NCBI GenBank assembly: GCA_003214195.1
Contig: QCLY01000006.1
Coordinates: forward strand, 1-48,026
DNA from: Prochlorococcus sp. AG-418-G23
Lineage (GTDB): Bacteria > Cyanobacteriota > Cyanobacteriia > PCC-6307 > Cyanobiaceae
Direction of reading: 5' to 3'
Length of the DNA: 48,026 nucleotides
This document shows, piece by piece, positions 46,442 to 48,026 of this stretch. Positions within the stretch are counted from its first letter, which is position 1. Every line of letters starts with the position of its first letter. A model generated the notes under the pieces. The model was not told the DNA's origin. It was given only the letters and a program-made list of their open reading frames with translations, and made no database searches. The translations under genes and the position numbers were made by a program.

Positions 46442-48026
46442 ATGTGTGGAATAGGCGGGGTTTTTAATAAATCAAAAAATAAATCTGTTGAACCTCAGAT
46501 TCTTGTAAATATGGCGGCTATTCAAAGCCATCGTGGACCTGACGGTTTTGGATATAAATTATCAGATGATGCTTCTGTAGGATTCTGTCATGCGAGATTA
46601 TCAATAATAGATTTAAATGAAAATCGAGCCAGACAGCCTTTTGTTGGTGGTGCCGAAAATCATATTCTGATGGCGCATAATGGTGAATTTTATGACTTTC
46701 AGAGAATCAGGGCTGATCTTGTTGCACAGGGCGTAAGCTTTTCTTCAAAAAGCGATTCTGAAATATTACTTAGGCTTTATGAGAAATATGGCATTGATGA
46801 ATCATTATCTTATCTGCGAGGAGAATTTGCCTTTTCATTGTTTGATGCAGAACAGGATTGTCTTTATCTTGTAAGAGATCGTTTTGGGATTAAACCTCAA
46901 TACTGGATTGAGACCGATGATTCCTTAATATTTGGCTCTGAATTAAAAGTATTATTCGCCCATCCATCAGTTGAAAGGAAATTTACGGGTGAAGGACTGG
47001 TTCATCAATTGATGCAGGTAATGGTACCTGGCTCTACAGCATTCGCCGGAGTTAAACAAGTTAAACCCGGATATATCCTTAAGGTCAAAAGAGTAAATAA
47101 TAAATTTCAGATAACAGAGGAAAAATTCTGGGATATAAATTTCCCTAAGAAAAACACTTATGAAAGAGATAAAAGTGAAGAATATTTTATTGAAAATATT
47201 AGAAAAGAATTGTTGAGAGCAGTTGAATTAAGAATGGTCGCTGATGTTCCTGTCGGCTGTTATTTGTCCGGTGGAATTGATAGTTGCTCAATTTTGGGAT
47301 TGGCTTCTGCCATAAGTCAAAAATCAGTCAAGGCATTCACGATTGGTTTCAGTGATGAAAGATATGATGAAACTTCGATAGCAAAAGAGATGGCTGTCGC
47401 AACCAATGCAGATCATGAGATTTTAAAAATAAATGGAGAAGATCTCTATGGGAATTTTGAAAAGGTTCTATGGTTTACTGAAAGATCTATTTATAACACT
47501 CTTGCAATTGCAAAGTACCTTATGAGTAAAAGAGTAAATGAGCTCGATTATAAGGTCGTTATGACAGGAGAGGGCTCAGATGAATTGTTTGGAGGCTATC
47601 CCGCTTTTAGAAAAGATATGTATACCTATGGGGTCGGAATTTCTAATTCAGGATCTGAGAATCTTAGAAAAAATCTGGAAAATTCAAATGATATTTTCAA
47701 GGGCGCGATGCTAGCTAATGAAGAGATAAGTAATAAATCTTTCAAGGAATTTTTAGGATTCACGCCAAGTTGCCTTCAACCTTGGCTTGCATGTGAAACT
47801 TATGCGAAAAGTCTAGTCTCAAGTAAATATAAAGAGATAACGGAAACTTATGATCCTGGGGCGGCAATTTTTGGAGAACTTGACCTTGAACAGTTAGAAA
47901 ATAGATACGCAATTGATCAGGCTCAGTATGTTTGGATGAAGACTATGCTTGAGGGCCAAATTCTCACATGGGGTGGAGATAGAGTGGATATGTCAAATTC
48001 AATGGAAGCCAGACCTGCATTTTTAG
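46442..48026 (+). CDS. asnB: Asparagine synthase (glutamine-hydrolysing), partial
   Basis: Open from ATG 46442 to the window edge (528 codons). MCGIGGVFNKS gives the Cys2 nucleophile of the glutaminase domain; SHRGPDGFGY, AHNGEF and RDRFGIKPQYW follow; the synthetase domain has YLSGGIDS near residue 276 and MTGEGSDELFGGYP. Such enzymes transfer ammonia to an aspartate-like carboxylate; in clusters they often amidate glycans or peptides. Four bases after the carbamoyltransferase stop, so one operon, with the same higher G+C. The C-terminus lies outside. Confidence 0.9.
   Translation, partial: MCGIGGVFNKSKNKSVEPQILVNMAAIQSHRGPDGFGYKLSDDASVGFCHARLSIIDLNENRARQPFVGGAENHILMAHNGEFYDFQRIRADLVAQGVSFSSKSDSEILLRLYEKYGIDESLSYLRGEFAFSLFDAEQDCLYLVRDRFGIKPQYWIETDDSLIFGSELKVLFAHPSVERKFTGEGLVHQLMQVMVPGSTAFAGVKQVKPGYILKVKRVNNKFQITEEKFWDINFPKKNTYERDKSEEYFIENIRKELLRAVELRMVADVPVGCYLSGGIDSCSILGLASAISQKSVKAFTIGFSDERYDETSIAKEMAVATNADHEILKINGEDLYGNFEKVLWFTERSIYNTLAIAKYLMSKRVNELDYKVVMTGEGSDELFGGYPAFRKDMYTYGVGISNSGSENLRKNLENSNDIFKGAMLANEEISNKSFKEFLGFTPSCLQPWLACETYAKSLVSSKYKEITETYDPGAAIFGELDLEQLENRYAIDQAQYVWMKTMLEGQILTWGGDRVDMSNSMEARPAFL

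Overview
The window is very AT-rich and packed with short genes. Two high-light-inducible proteins, DUF2839, DUF1651, DUF3764 and DUF3303 proteins, a PAP/fibrillin protein, an RRM RNA-binding protein and dozens of 30-100 residue membrane or secreted peptides point to a high-light-adapted Prochlorococcus (inference from gene families and composition). Most of it reads as a hypervariable genomic island.

Layout. 1-13.7 kb: an atypical NRAMP-like transporter, many small hypotheticals, a minus-strand operon at 4.87-6.9 kb (PepSY-TM-like, DUF3721, DUF411, MauE-like; probably metal or thiol-redox related), then a HMCES/YedK protein, RluF and an HLIP. 13.7-30 kb: degenerate tRNA remnants, decayed duplicates, an atypically GC-rich gene pair, a trypsin-like protease, TPR proteins, a DsrE protein, a chain of 'MKRLLLPLL' signal-peptide genes and a surface-glycan block (GT52-like transferase, formyltransferase-propeller fusion). 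30-45 kb: a mosaic of short modules separated by copies of the 3' half of tRNA-Pro(TGG). Cargo includes a methyltransferase, secreted proteins, an NgoFVII-type PLD nuclease, a GIY-YIG nuclease, a fibrillin, an HLIP and an RRM protein. From 45.3 kb composition changes and an aspartate-carbamoyltransferase homologue is followed by an asparagine synthase that runs off the window.

The strongest signals are repeats rather than single genes. (1) Ten 3'-half tRNA-Pro fragments occur with no 5' half. (2) Many short direct repeats with exact 11- or 12-bp period sit beside them and beside an integrase-like N-terminal fragment; they resemble integrase arm sites of several specificities. (3) A TTGACA-N7-TAAAAT motif, usually inside a GATTGACAGTCGATC dyad, recurs about ten times and is often followed by a hairpin, a T-tract and an ATG. 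(4) A DNA-level signal-peptide cassette starting ATGAAACGCTTACTACT is placed in front of unrelated genes, often overlapping the previous stop as ATGA. (5) A ~150 bp element at 8.1 and 43.6 kb, in opposite orientations, has conserved hairpins including a GNRA-loop terminator. Together these suggest an island built by repeated insertion at tRNA-Pro followed by decay, in which promoters, leaders and signal peptides move as modules.

All calls come from reading the sequence and recall of protein families; no database search was run.
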